DNA of 64,000 nt from Oxyruncus cristatus. Lineage: Eukaryota > Chordata > Aves > Passeriformes > Cotingidae. The notes under the pieces are model-generated. The model did no database searches. It was not told the origin of the DNA and saw nothing but the letters and a program-made list of their open reading frames with translations. This document shows positions 1 to 11,223 of this stretch, one piece after another. Made by a program: the position numbers and the translations under genes. Where the stretch lies: the NCBI GenBank assembly GCA_013399855.1, contig VXAY01002816.1, forward strand, positions 48,345 to 112,344, in the 5' to 3' direction. Position 1 is the stretch's first letter, and each line of letters opens with the position of its first letter.

Positions 1-1540
1 CTAGAGTTTGTGAAATACCTTTATTAAAAGCCATTTATGCAAAGGAGTATTTAGCACAGTATTAAAGTTTCCCTAGTTATGCTGATATTTTTTAGCAGTC
101 GTGGTGTTTTTGCCAATAACAAATTCCAAATTTCTGTATGCCAACATTAATTGACAACAATGAGGCTCTTTCCTCTTTTTGAAAGACACTGCAGTTTTAA
201 ATGAACAAGGTAAAAAATTCTTCAAATTGAAACCTGGTGTTTTATGTACTCTGATAAAAACGAAAGAATTCATTTAAATGCAAACAAAATATGCACACCT
301 CTTTAACATGCGCACATTTAAGCTACAGAAAATGAAAATATGGGAAACTTAATGTTCTATGTGCAAAATGGGGCCTTGTTGTGACATGTGCATGAACACC
401 CAGACAAAGATACACACAATCTTCTACCACTTGAAAGCTCTTGCACTACAGAGGTAAGGGTGGGTTTAGTTAAAGCAGTGGTGAATACGTATTTTATATG
501 CATTTTTTTCCCTTTTTTACTTTTGGGAAAACAAAATCAGATCCTTGGGGCAATGGAGCTACTTTTTTTTTTTTTTTTTTTTACTTTGGAAGCACAGAAA
601 TAGTAACACAAAATGTCAGTTTGTTCCTTAAAATTGAGTATATGCTTAAAGCCTTCACTGCTATGTTGCTTAATTAGGTAGAGGATGAGTATATCTGACT
701 GTACACAAAGTAAACAAGTTACACTTTATCCTATATCTGTTTATACCTGGTTCTCAGATGTTGTTTATGCCATCAATAGGTAACCCCTGCAAAAGAACAT
801 GGTTTCAGATTTTCCAAGAAAGACACACATTTAATATTCCTTTCTTCCTTGCCCTTCCTTTCATTCTCACACCTAGTTTCTATGCTTCCTAAGTGGAAAC
901 AGTCAGAAACTGCAGGTCCCCCTTACAAAAAGAACTCATCTCTTTCATAAAAGGTTATAATTTAAAAATATTAAGTGTAGGAAGCATTGGGGAAACAACC
1001 AACAAACTCCATGAAAAGGCAACCTCCCAGATCATGAATCTGCTCATATTTCCAAGTTCCTTTTTCTTTGTTCTGTTGAGGTCTGTCACTTTTAGCTGAG
1101 ATTTTAGAAGTGAGTATTTAATGGAATCACATACAACTTTTTATTACATTAACTCCAGCAACAGTGGCTTCAACCAAGGCAATTGTGCGGGTAAGACAGG
1201 AAAAAATACTGAGTGATGACTCCAAATGTTATAGCAGCAATTAAAATCTTACCAAACAATCACAAAACAGTATCAGTAGTATCTGTCTATCACACAGATC
1301 TCTGAAGGTTTTTTGGTCTTTTTGGGTTTTTTGTGGGTTTTTTTTATTGGTTAGTTGGTTTTTAAGTGTTTTCCCATAAGAGCACAGCGCCCTTAAGGCT
1401 GTATTTTTGCTCTGCTTCCCTTGTTGGAGGTGGCTACAGTCCTCAGATTCGGGGCTGATTTGCATGGAAAGACAACAACTTTTTTATTCTCCCTTTAATT
1501 AAAGAATAGTTGACGTTTATGAGAGTTGCCAAGGCACTGC

Positions 1541-1660
1541 CATGTGTAGGTAGAAGTGTTACAAATGCAGCACTTTCTCGGAGTGGCACAAGGGTCTGAA
1601 CTATCATTTATAGGTAGAAGTGTTACACGTGTTTGCTTTGCATTGGCACAAGGCCATGAG
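1541..1660. repeat. Diverged tandem duplication, period about 60-64 bp
   Basis: The block TAGGTAGAAGTGTTACA (first copy with C/A differences after it) starts at 1547 and again at 1611. GGCACAAGG follows in each copy, at 1585 and 1645. The two units differ by substitutions and small indels, so the duplication is not recent. A partial third unit may precede them at about 1521-1545. No function is apparent. Confidence 0.7.
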
Positions 1661-4600
1661 CATCTGCAAATTGTGTCACACTAACGTAAGACATTCAGCA
1701 AGCTTAATTTTAGTGCCTCTCACAGCCCATTTACTAACTGATAATTTTGAAGTCAGCATAGTTTAACTATTTGTAACCCTCTGTGTATGAAAAGCTTGTG
1801 CTTTCTTGCATATTTAACTTCCTATCAATGTAGCCATTGTTCAGCTGTACAGACTTTACAGCTGAAACTTGACATAAAATTTGAAGTTTGAATTTTCTCG
1901 TGAAGAAAAATGGGAAAAAAATTCTTTTTTAAAAAAATCCTCTATTTTGGTTGATGTTAAGGCAAAGATTATTGTCAACATTGATCTATATTCAGATCAC
2001 AGACCAAGTCTAGTGGGCATTTTCTGTGCAACGTGGTATAACCATCACAGGAGGAAATGGAATAAGCAGAACTTAAACCAGGTCCACATCTAAAATCATA
2101 TTTATAAAAGTTGCATCATTTGGGACATCATTGAATTAGAGACAGAGATTCCTTCAGAGCTTAGAAGTTCCCACTGGTTGTAACCAAGGTTTGACAATCC
2201 TGGTGGGATATGCCAGATCAAAATCAGCTTCAGTATATCTTCCCTGAAGGATAAATAATTAGGTTTAGAGTCTAAATATAAAACCAAGCCCTCAGCTAGA
2301 GATGTGACATGGCAGGAACACAGAGACACATTCTTTCAAAGGGTTGAATGATATATTTAAGCCTCGCCAAGTTTAATACAAGTCTGATACAAAAATGTCA
2401 AACTCCATAGTTATGGAACAATCCTACAATAAGGAGATGTGTTATGGAAAGTGGAAAGTCTGCATATGTTCTGCTTTTATACTCTAAAATACTCTAGTAC
2501 TCTAAAATACAGTGGAATTCAGCCATGTGGACCTTTTGTGAAATGAGAATCAGGCCTATGTAGGTATTTTGGTTTCCTCTTGCTGCAGGTGGTTTGACTT
2601 TTCAGCAGCACTGTGAGTTACTGCATTTTTGGTGGAAAGAGAGTAGCACAGATAGTTTTATGCATCCGTTTTGCTCACTAAAACGGAAACCTCGAAATTA
2701 TAATTTTTCTAAAATTTATTGTTTGGGGTTTTTTTACTTTACATTTGAATTTGCTCAACTTTTGCATCACACTATCCAGAACATACAGGCCACAACACTT
2801 ACAGGTGACTCCAATACATGCAGGATCTCCTCCTGTGGATACCTAATCTGATTTTACTCACCTAAAACTGGGAGGACTCAAAAAGAAACAGATACAAATA
2901 CACTGAAGATGTTTTCTATTTCAAAGCTTTACATATGCAATAGTACTTGACCCAACTCCTTTACTTTTGTATAGCTATAGCCTTGATATAGAATAGTATC
3001 AGTTACACCTAAGAGTTGGCATCTCTTTACAAAATTGACCTCTTGTTTACAATTTTATACTAATCACCTTACTGATCTTTCAGTATTGAATTTATTTGCT
3101 GTTGCAGTGCCCTACTCTCTACTGTCTGAATATTAAATGTGTTTGTTTTCCCAGAGGGCTAGAGAACATTGGACAAAAGGGTTCAGCAGGAGAGAGTGAA
3201 ATAAAAAGAGGTTGTGAGTCTTTAACCTTGAGCCTGAAATGAATGTGAACCAAACTCAAGATACTTGGCTTATATGAAGCCAGGTAAACATTCGAGTATA
3301 AGCCCACACACTACCAACCATAATATATCTGTTGATGCTTAACAGGCTTGGTATATTTTGCCTAGTTGGTTGTACTTAGGACTGAGATTCTGAATATCAT
3401 CTTTTTCTTCTAAAGGGAAAAAAATTGTAGTATCTAAAATCCTATTTCTTTTTTTTTTTTTCTTTTTTTCTTGCCTGATGCAGTATAATAAATCTGACTT
3501 TCAAGGTGGGATGAAACTGAAGAGTTTGTTCTATTACAGCTCCAGAGAAGAAAGAAGTGGAAACTTATAGCAGTGTCAAAAGTGTCCTGAATTGTTGTCC
3601 CCACAGTCTTTTGTTTAAAAGCAGTTCATTTTTTTTTTCCTGTTGTCTCCATTACTGTGAGAAAAGGGAGCTGTATCACACTGTTTGTCTTCCCTTGGCA
3701 TTGTCAGTATCATGAAGAGATACCATTACATGAACTCTACATAGTTCATACTAAACCAACACTCCCTGGGTTCTATCCATCATGGGTATGTCCCTGCTTT
3801 CACATGCTGTACAGCCATGAAAAACAACATTTGATCAAGCTCATCTGCTTTATTTTATCTTATCTTAAAAAAAAAAAAAAAAGAAAAAAAGATGCGTGGG
3901 CTTTGTTTCAGCGGAGACCATAAACATTTTACACGAGGTGTTATTTCAAATCTTGAACTCGAGCATGTATGAAAAGAATTTGTTGCTGTTGGGCCATGGA
4001 ACTCTGGGTAAATAATATTTTTTTCCACTTCTTAAATATGGGAGTAGCGTTACATATAAGAGGAAGATTAAATATGATAGTATTAAGTATTCAATGATGA
4101 TACAGAAATTAAAATGCCACCTTTACATACCAACAGACCCTCCACTTTCATTTCCACAAACAGAAGAAGTAAGTTTTGTCCCTGTAAGCAATAATTTGAT
4201 ATGCTGGGGGACAGACTGTGAATGAGATTTTGAATTATGTTGTAATGCAGAAATTCTGTCACTCAATGAGGTGTGACACTGAAACAAATAGATCTTTTTT
4301 TCTTTTACATGCCAAGCTAAATAGCCAGCATTTAAAGTTGAGGAGGGAGTTTCTTCTTAAAGGAAAAATGAATGGAAAACAAATATACATCTCTGAAACC
4401 GCAGGGAAATTTTAAGAGAAGAAGCTGGGATTCTACAGCTCCCTAGTGAGGAAAAATATTTAGAAATCTAATTGTACGTATGTATCTCACCTTTAGGGTG
4501 AGAACACAAAGGCCAAAGTTTGGCCCTTACCTTACCATTGTGTTCAGACTAATGATCCTAGCTATCAGCAGATCTGAACTAGTTCTAAGCTAATATTTCC

Positions 4601-7600
4601 AGTAAAAATCAATGTGGAAAAATAGAACTTATTCTAGGAACACCTAAATGTTCCTGCAAGACTCAAACAGTCCAGGCCAAAATTTTGCCACTGATCTTCA
4701 CACCAAGTGAGGGGTGATGGCTTGTGGCACATTCTGCAGTTCCACCTTCAGACAAATCTAAGCAAAACACACGAGTTTGGTGGTTTTTTACAATGGCCCA
4801 TTAGTTCCAAATTCAGGGCAGGGCAGGCACGTTTTCATAACTGCCTTTAAACACAACCAAAATCTATAGGTTTCCCTCAGCTGTGTAAAGTGTTAGTCAG
4901 CGACCTAGACTGACCAAAGACTTGTCATTAAATACAAATTAGATGCCAAATTTTGGTATTAAAATATAGCAATATAGCTGCTCTCTCTACTACAGAACGT
5001 GGAGCCTCACAAATTAAATTTGGTTCCTCCCTTGTTAAACATAGAGACTTAAAGACACTGTAGAAGTTGAAGAAAAGCTGTGCTTTCATTGGATTCTGCT
5101 GGATCTGTTTAAGCATAATATCAAACCTTTTTACCTAGGTAAAAATTTACCTTCACTGAAAAGAATCCAGCTGGCAAATAGAAGTTATACCTATGCAGTA
5201 AGAAGTGGCTGTATTCAAGAAAATGAAATGATTTTGTTAATGGAAAAGCTCTAGCATTCAGCTGCACCTGAAAGATATGGACTGGTATTTGTGTTTAGAC
5301 AGCAGAAATAATAGGTAGCTTTGCAGAAAATGTCACCTTATCAGTCCATACTATAAAGTAACCATGTTAAAAAAAGTTTCCTGATGTAAAGTAGGACAAT
5401 GCGGTGACATGGTTTTAAAACTGCCTCAACAATCATACTATTTTTTCTCATCATTCAGACTAATTACTTTGCACTTTAAAATACAAGATAGAAAGACATA
5501 GATAATGAAGGAACTAGTATGTCACCTTCTCTCCCCGAGTTCAAATACTGTCTTTGGTAATGCAAATGAATCTCTTATCCCAGTCTGTTTGCTCGCTATA
5601 CAGAGCCCTCACATGGCACAGAACAAGGGAGATTCAGCTCCGAGTCAAACTCTGATTTACAATTCCAGGTGCTCTCTTAGGTACACACTGGGTGATTGTA
5701 GTGGGTAAAATTGATTCAGAGTTTATTTATTTATTATTGTGCAAGACAGTCTTCCTTCTTGCACTGCTGGCAGCCTAAAGTCTTGTGGTATCCCAAGATC
5801 TGGATAAGCCCTTCTGTACCGCTCCAATCCTCTTATCTTGAGCATAAGCAGTCACATGAACTACTTGCTGTACTGTGCCCTGCTGTTACCAAATGAATGT
5901 ATAAAGAGAAGAGAGAGGATTTGGACTGACCAAGGACCATGTGTCTAAAGATGGCATGACTTCTGCTTTTAGGATTTTTAAACGATGAATATCTAAATTT
6001 AGAGGCCATAAACAAGGATCGAGTTCAAAGAGAGAAAAATACAAGTCAACCTCTTTCTCAAATGTGCTGAAATTCTGTACAACTTGGCCAACTCCAACCA
6101 CAGGATCAGCTGGACCCCCCCAGCTGTAACACTGTGACCCCATGCCATGACTAAAATGCAGTCTGCCAATTAAAAGAGGAATTATAGCATTCCTAATTAG
6201 TGGGTGTATTAGGCCGACCGATAATGAGCAGCATATTTACATGTAAAAAGTTACATATGCCAACCACCAAACCATTTCAAATGTGTGTGGAGAAGCTTTC
6301 ACAATACCTGCTTTGCACCTTTTCTGCCTCTGCCTGTGTTTTAGTGTCCCCTCTGAGAAATGCTACAAATCCACTCATGGACTACATGGAAGTAGAAGGA
6401 TAGAACTCAACCATAAAACATTTGCCAACAGATCACGTTTTACCATCCTGTTTTTTCCTCTCTGCCCCTCCACCCCCTTCCAAAAAGTTATGTTTTTTTC
6501 AGCAGTAAACCAGCACAAACCTTCACTTCTTTTCAGAACTGCTGGGTCACTGGGACACAGACAGCATCCCTCCCTTTGCCCACCCACAGAGGATTTAGTG
6601 TTCCCCTCATTTCCTACTGGGAAAGCACTGTGCACCATCCCTAACAGCCTCAGGGGCTGAGTCTGGATTTATTTTCACCTGTGTTCTTACTGTCAGGTGC
6701 CTAATGGCATTAGATTGCCCTGGCCTAAGTCAGCTGACCTAGTTTAAAGACTGCATATATGGCATCAATTGTGTCGCTTTCAACATTTAACTTTACACTT
6801 TTACAACTGAGACACAGAAATAAAAAAAAAAAACCCAAACTTGCTGTTAACAATTCAATTCAACCCAACAATCAATACATCATTCTATTACATGTTTTTA
6901 TATTTATTCAAAAGCTGAATGGCTAGAACAGTGGGTCTATACTCGAGTGTTTACCTCACATATGCATGAAGGAAAAATAAAAGTTGGTTCAACGATACTA
7001 TGTTCACATTATCCAGGCTTCCAAGTGTAGTTGTTGTGTGCAAGTTATCTCTGTTCATGTGGTAACTGTGATTTTTGTTTGTTCGTTTGTTATTTTTTTT
7101 TTTCCCCTGTGGTAGCATGATTATGCTTAGTACTTTGTCTGCTTGGCTTCTTGTGCTCTTGGCTGCATCCACTTAGATTTTGCTTTAAAACATTGATATT
7201 ACTTATAGTTTTTACACTTGGCTCCTGTGTGTGTCTCATCCGTACCCATCCGACTGTGTCCGTGTACTGTGCTTTTCTGTTTGTGAAGTGTGATATGTTA
7301 TGTGTAATGGTTTTGTTTTGTTTTGTTTTTTTTTAACGATACCAAAAGAGACTTTTTTAATTAAAAAAAGCCTTTCTACTTACTCACTGCAAAAACTATC
7401 AACATGCATGGTTTTACATTTGCATTACAATTAACATGGCTTGTCTTTTACTAGGGATGTACCACACGAGTGGACGTTGGCTTTCTTTAACCAGTTACTT
7501 CCCATCAGTTCTTTGATGGCTTTAAACCTGATTTATTTTAATATTGCAGTTGGTACAGATATTCAAAATGCACATAACTTGAGCCACTCGTTTATGCATA

Positions 7601-7603
7601 TAA

Positions 7604-8053
<450 letters not shown>

Positions 8054-8061
8054 CTGAAAAG

Positions 8062-8454
8062 NNNNNNNNNNNNNNNNNNNNNNNNNNNNNNNNNNNNNNN
8101 NNNNNNNNNNNNNNNNNNNNNNNNNNNNNNNNNNNNNNNNNNNNNNNNNNNNNNNNNNNNNNNNNNNNNNNNNNNNNNNNNNNNNNNNNNNNNNNNNNNN
8201 NNNNNNNNNNNNNNNNNNNNNNNNNNNNNNNNNNNNNNNNNNNNNNNNNNNNNNNNNNNNNNNNNNNNNNNNNNNNNNNNNNNNNNNNNNNNNNNNNNNN
8301 NNNNNNNNNNNNNNNNNNNNNNNNNNNNNNNNNNNNNNNNNNNNNNNNNNNNNNNNNNNNNNNNNNNNNNNNNNNNNNNNNNNNNNNNNNNNNNNNNNNN
8401 NNNNNNNNNNNNNNNNNNNNNNNNNNNNNNNNNNNNNNNNNNNNNNNNNNNNNN
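8062..8454. other. Assembly gap (393 N)
   Basis: A run of Ns starts eight bases after the stop codon and ends directly at a T-rich run (8455-8493). The missing bases belong to the proximal 3'UTR. A lone N also stands at 9090. Confidence 0.99.
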
Positions 8455-8460
8455 TTTTTT

Positions 8461-8493
<33 letters not shown>

Positions 8494-8692
8494 CCTCCTT
8501 AAGCAGGAACTGCAGAGGACTTCTTTCTGAGGCTATTTATCCAATTCACTGGTCTGTGAGTTTTTTGAAATGCTTGTGTGGCATGGACTCAATTGTATAG
8601 ATTAATTTAAATAACTTTTTTGAAGTTGCGAAGCTTAACTTGCACAGTAGATTTGCACCAGTTGGACAGAGGAACTTAAACATTTATGAGAC

Positions 8693-8764
8693 TATATATA
8701 GAGATATATACATATAAGTATATAGATAATGAATTATATATATGTATATATCTATCTATATATA
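8693..8764 (+). other. Long AT-rich inverted repeat (RNA hairpin) in the 3'UTR
   Basis: The 24-nt arm 8693-8716 pairs completely with 8739-8764 except for a two-base bulge at 8754-8755. The loop of 22 nt is 8717-8738. The non-TA bases in the arms (GAG against CTC split by the bulge, and CATATA against TATATG) also match, so the pairing is more than a simple TA repeat. A Pumilio-type motif (8743-8750) lies inside the 3' arm. Confidence 0.7.
8743..8750 (+). promoter_or_regulatory. Pumilio-type motif UGUAUAUA
   Basis: Exact match to the UGUANAUA consensus. It lies in the 3' arm of the AT hairpin, so access by a PUM protein would compete with the stem. It may owe its existence to the local TA repeat. 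Confidence 0.4.
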
Positions 8765-8881
8765 TATAGTTATATATATATAAAGTTTCTTTGTTGGCAT
8801 GTTGCCTTGTTTCTGCTCAAATTGCTCTGACTATTTTAACTTATTTATGTCCTAAAAAAGAATGTAATTTGTTTACAAACC

Positions 8882-8889
8882 TGTAGATA
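8882..8889 (+). promoter_or_regulatory. Pumilio-type motif UGUAGAUA
   Basis: Exact match to UGUANAUA in the ATP2B2 3'UTR, outside simple repeats. Confidence 0.5.
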
Positions 8890-9029
8890 AATATCCTTAA
8901 CTATTTGTAGGGTTAAGAAAGCACTTCCTGCCGAAGTAGTATAAAAATGGCTCAGCTCAGCTCATTGAAAATGTCTGTAATATCGCACCCTGGATATTTT
9001 ATTACAACCGTGTTCTGATTTCTGCCTGA

Positions 9030-9057
9030 TTTTATTTATTTTTCTTTTTTTTTTTTT
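9030..9057 (+). promoter_or_regulatory. AU-rich element with U-rich extension
   Basis: UUAUUUAUU (9032-9040) matches the UUAUUUA(U/A)(U/A) nonamer bound by mRNA-decay and stabilising factors. It overlaps a UUUUAU element (9030-9035) and runs into a nearly pure U tract to 9057. The transcript strand is plus, so the motif would be present in the RNA. Confidence 0.5.
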
Positions 9058-9103
9058 AGGGATGTTAAATGTTACAACAATATTGGGAANTTTTGTTAAA
9101 TAA

Positions 9104-9111
9104 TGTAGATA
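9104..9111 (+). promoter_or_regulatory. Pumilio-type motif UGUAGAUA
   Basis: Second exact UGUAGAUA copy, 222 nt downstream of the first, in ordinary-complexity sequence. Confidence 0.5.
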
Positions 9112-9207
9112 CTGCTAGTAAATAACAAAAGAAGCCAAAATACAACACATTGGATGTAGCATTGTGATCCTATATACAGGGAGGTAAACCAGGCTTCCTT
9201 TGTTTCA

Positions 9208-9213
9208 AATAAA
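9208..9213 (+). terminator. Possible proximal poly(A) signal AATAAA
   Basis: This AATAAA is followed by a strongly U-rich and C-rich region from 9230 on. Use of this site would give a short 3'UTR of about 1.2 kb that drops the three distal Pumilio motifs. There is no direct evidence of use. Confidence 0.35.
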
Positions 9214-9236
9214 AATCAAAATGATCAGGTTCTCTC

Positions 9237-9275
9237 TTTTTTTTTCCCCCCCCCTTTTTTTTTTTTTTTTTTTTT
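9237..9275 (+). repeat. T9-C9-T21 pyrimidine tract
   Basis: T run 9237-9245, C run 9246-9254, T run 9255-9275, all within the 3'UTR. It is uninterrupted pyrimidine on the transcript strand. Tract lengths at such sites are prone to sequencing error. Confidence 0.9.
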
Positions 9276-10492
9276 GTCCCTCTGATAATCTGCTTGAATT
9301 TGTTTTGGTGCAACATGTGATAATGGAGGCTATTTCATTCTTTAAACATGCAGCAATGGCTTCCAAAAGTATCTTTAGGGAGATATTAAACGAGTTTATA
9401 ATTTAAAATAAGTTATATTTGGTTTGTCTATATGAAGATAAAAGAAATGTTAAAATACTGTGATATACGGTGTTTACTCCTTTTCAATTAGTAATTTAGG
9501 CATTTATTTCCTTATCACTTGCAAAGTATGGGCTGTTGGCATTTTGGATGAGAATCACTGTAGGTTGTTGCTTTGATTTTTTTTTTTTTTAAGAAAAATA
9601 CAATTTCTGCACTATTAGGACTGAATGAATCTTTATTAATTGTGTATTGAGATGTGCTTTGTGTGATTTTTTTTTTTTTTAACCGAGCTTGTCTTCCTGT
9701 AGTCACAAGTTATACTGTAACACAGTAATACATTCTTTTACCTTGAGCTTTCCACAAAGAAAGCTGTTTTGCAAACCTGCAGTATGGGAGGTGGAAAATA
9801 TTTTTCAAGATGGTAACAGCCCTAGAAGCTTAAAATTTATGAGCTTATATAATTGCTATGTCAACCACTTGAATGCTAAGCACTTTGTGGATCACAGATT
9901 TTTCATAAATAATTTTTGTATTTAATATAAAGTTTGCTTGGAGACTTTTCAGCATATGACCTTTTCCATAACTGTACAGTGCAAAAGACATTTTGAATTA
10001 CACAATCGATTCTGCCAGGTGTGTTGGAGAACACTCTCAAACTAGCTTGATAAATCGATTTGTTGAGGTGTTGTTACGGGTTTGTCCTAAAGTTGGCTCG
10101 TAAAGGGGTGCATCTCTGCAGTCACAAGAACTAAACCAAGCCAGAACTCTCCAAATCAAGATTAGACTCATGGCCAAACTGCAGACTGAACTGATCAGAT
10201 GTTTTCAGGGTGCATCAAGACTTATCAGCCAGGTAAAGTTCTAATCAGCTTGACTTGCCAGCTTCGGACTTTTGAGTAGAAGCTATTGAATGTTTTTGGC
10301 TCAAGCGTAGTTCGCTCTCTGATCCAAACTTCTCACTGACCAACAGAACAGGCCTTTGAAGGCACTTACAGCTCTCTGTTCAACAGATAGTGTGACCCTT
10401 TTCTTACCAGTGTCAAGCTAGCATGAAAACATAATTATTTTAGCTGACTCCTAGCAACAAAGTGATTAAAACTCAGTCAGGATTGTTCGCTT

Positions 10493-10500
10493 TGTAAATA
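10493..10500 (+). promoter_or_regulatory. Pumilio-type motif UGUAAAUA
   Basis: Exact UGUANAUA match in ordinary-complexity 3'UTR sequence. Confidence 0.5.
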
Positions 10501-10815
10501 CGGTGATTAACCTTTGTACAACATGTATTGGGTTTCTATGGCCTACTTGGGATATCATATTCAGAAGAAAAAAGTGTTATCTATTTACAGGGAAGCCTCT
10601 AGCTTTGGACTTGATCATCTACAGAAGCTATTAATACTGGAACAATTTATTTTCGGCATCTTAACACTGACTGTTTGCCTTTTTATTTTCAAACACTCTT
10701 CATATTTTTTCTTGGGTTTTTTTTTTTCTTTTTTTAATTTTCCTGTAGGAGTACCCCTCCCTAAGGTACCATTTGCAGACTTGAAAACTGTTAAGAAAAT
10801 GTACACTGCATTCTG

Positions 10816-10823
10816 TGTATATA
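10816..10823 (+). promoter_or_regulatory. Pumilio-type motif UGUAUAUA
   Basis: Exact UGUANAUA match inside a short UAUAUA stretch of the 3'UTR. Confidence 0.4.
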
Positions 10824-11183
10824 TAGTAAAACATATATAAACTGAGATGCATAGAAAACTTGGGCTTTTGTGAGCAGAGACTGTGCTTTATGTATATGAT
10901 AAATGATAGACTTTTTTTTTTTTTTTAAAAAAAAAGCAGAATAGCTATGACCTTTCAACTACAAGTCGTGCATCACAATTCCTTTCTTTTATTGCTTGAC
11001 CTCTCTGTGATGGGAACAATGGATCAAAAACCAAAATGATCAGTTTGTTAAAATTCCCTGCAATATATAAATGCTCGCTCTCTACGTACTGTACTTAGCA
11101 GCATGAGATTTGTGGACAACAATACAGTGGTACATTGGCAATCCATCCCACTAGGGGTTATTAATATATGTTCATTCATCTGT

Positions 11184-11201
11184 TTTTATGAATTTTTTTA
11201 T
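11184..11201 (+). promoter_or_regulatory. Two cytoplasmic polyadenylation elements (UUUUAU x2)
   Basis: UUUUAU occurs at 11184-11189 and 11196-11201, ending 29 and 17 nt before the AATAAA at 11218. A closely spaced CPE pair within 100 nt of the hexamer is the arrangement linked to CPEB control of translation. Use here is inferred from spacing only. Confidence 0.45.
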
Positions 11202-11213
11202 CTAGACAATAAT

Positions 11214-11221
11214 TGTAAATA
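11214..11221 (+). promoter_or_regulatory. Pumilio-type motif UGUAAAUA overlapping the poly(A) signal
   Basis: The eight bases overlap the first four bases of AATAAA. The same UGUA could also serve as an upstream CFIm-type site for 3'-end processing, so the role is ambiguous. Confidence 0.45.
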
Positions 11222-11223
11222 AA
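11218..11223 (+). terminator. ATP2B2: ATP2B2 distal poly(A) signal AATAAA
   Basis: Canonical hexamer preceded by UGUA and followed at about 10-25 nt by a U/GU-rich segment. It is the best candidate for the end of the main transcript. Another AATAAA at 11471-11476 could act as a further downstream site. Confidence 0.75.
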
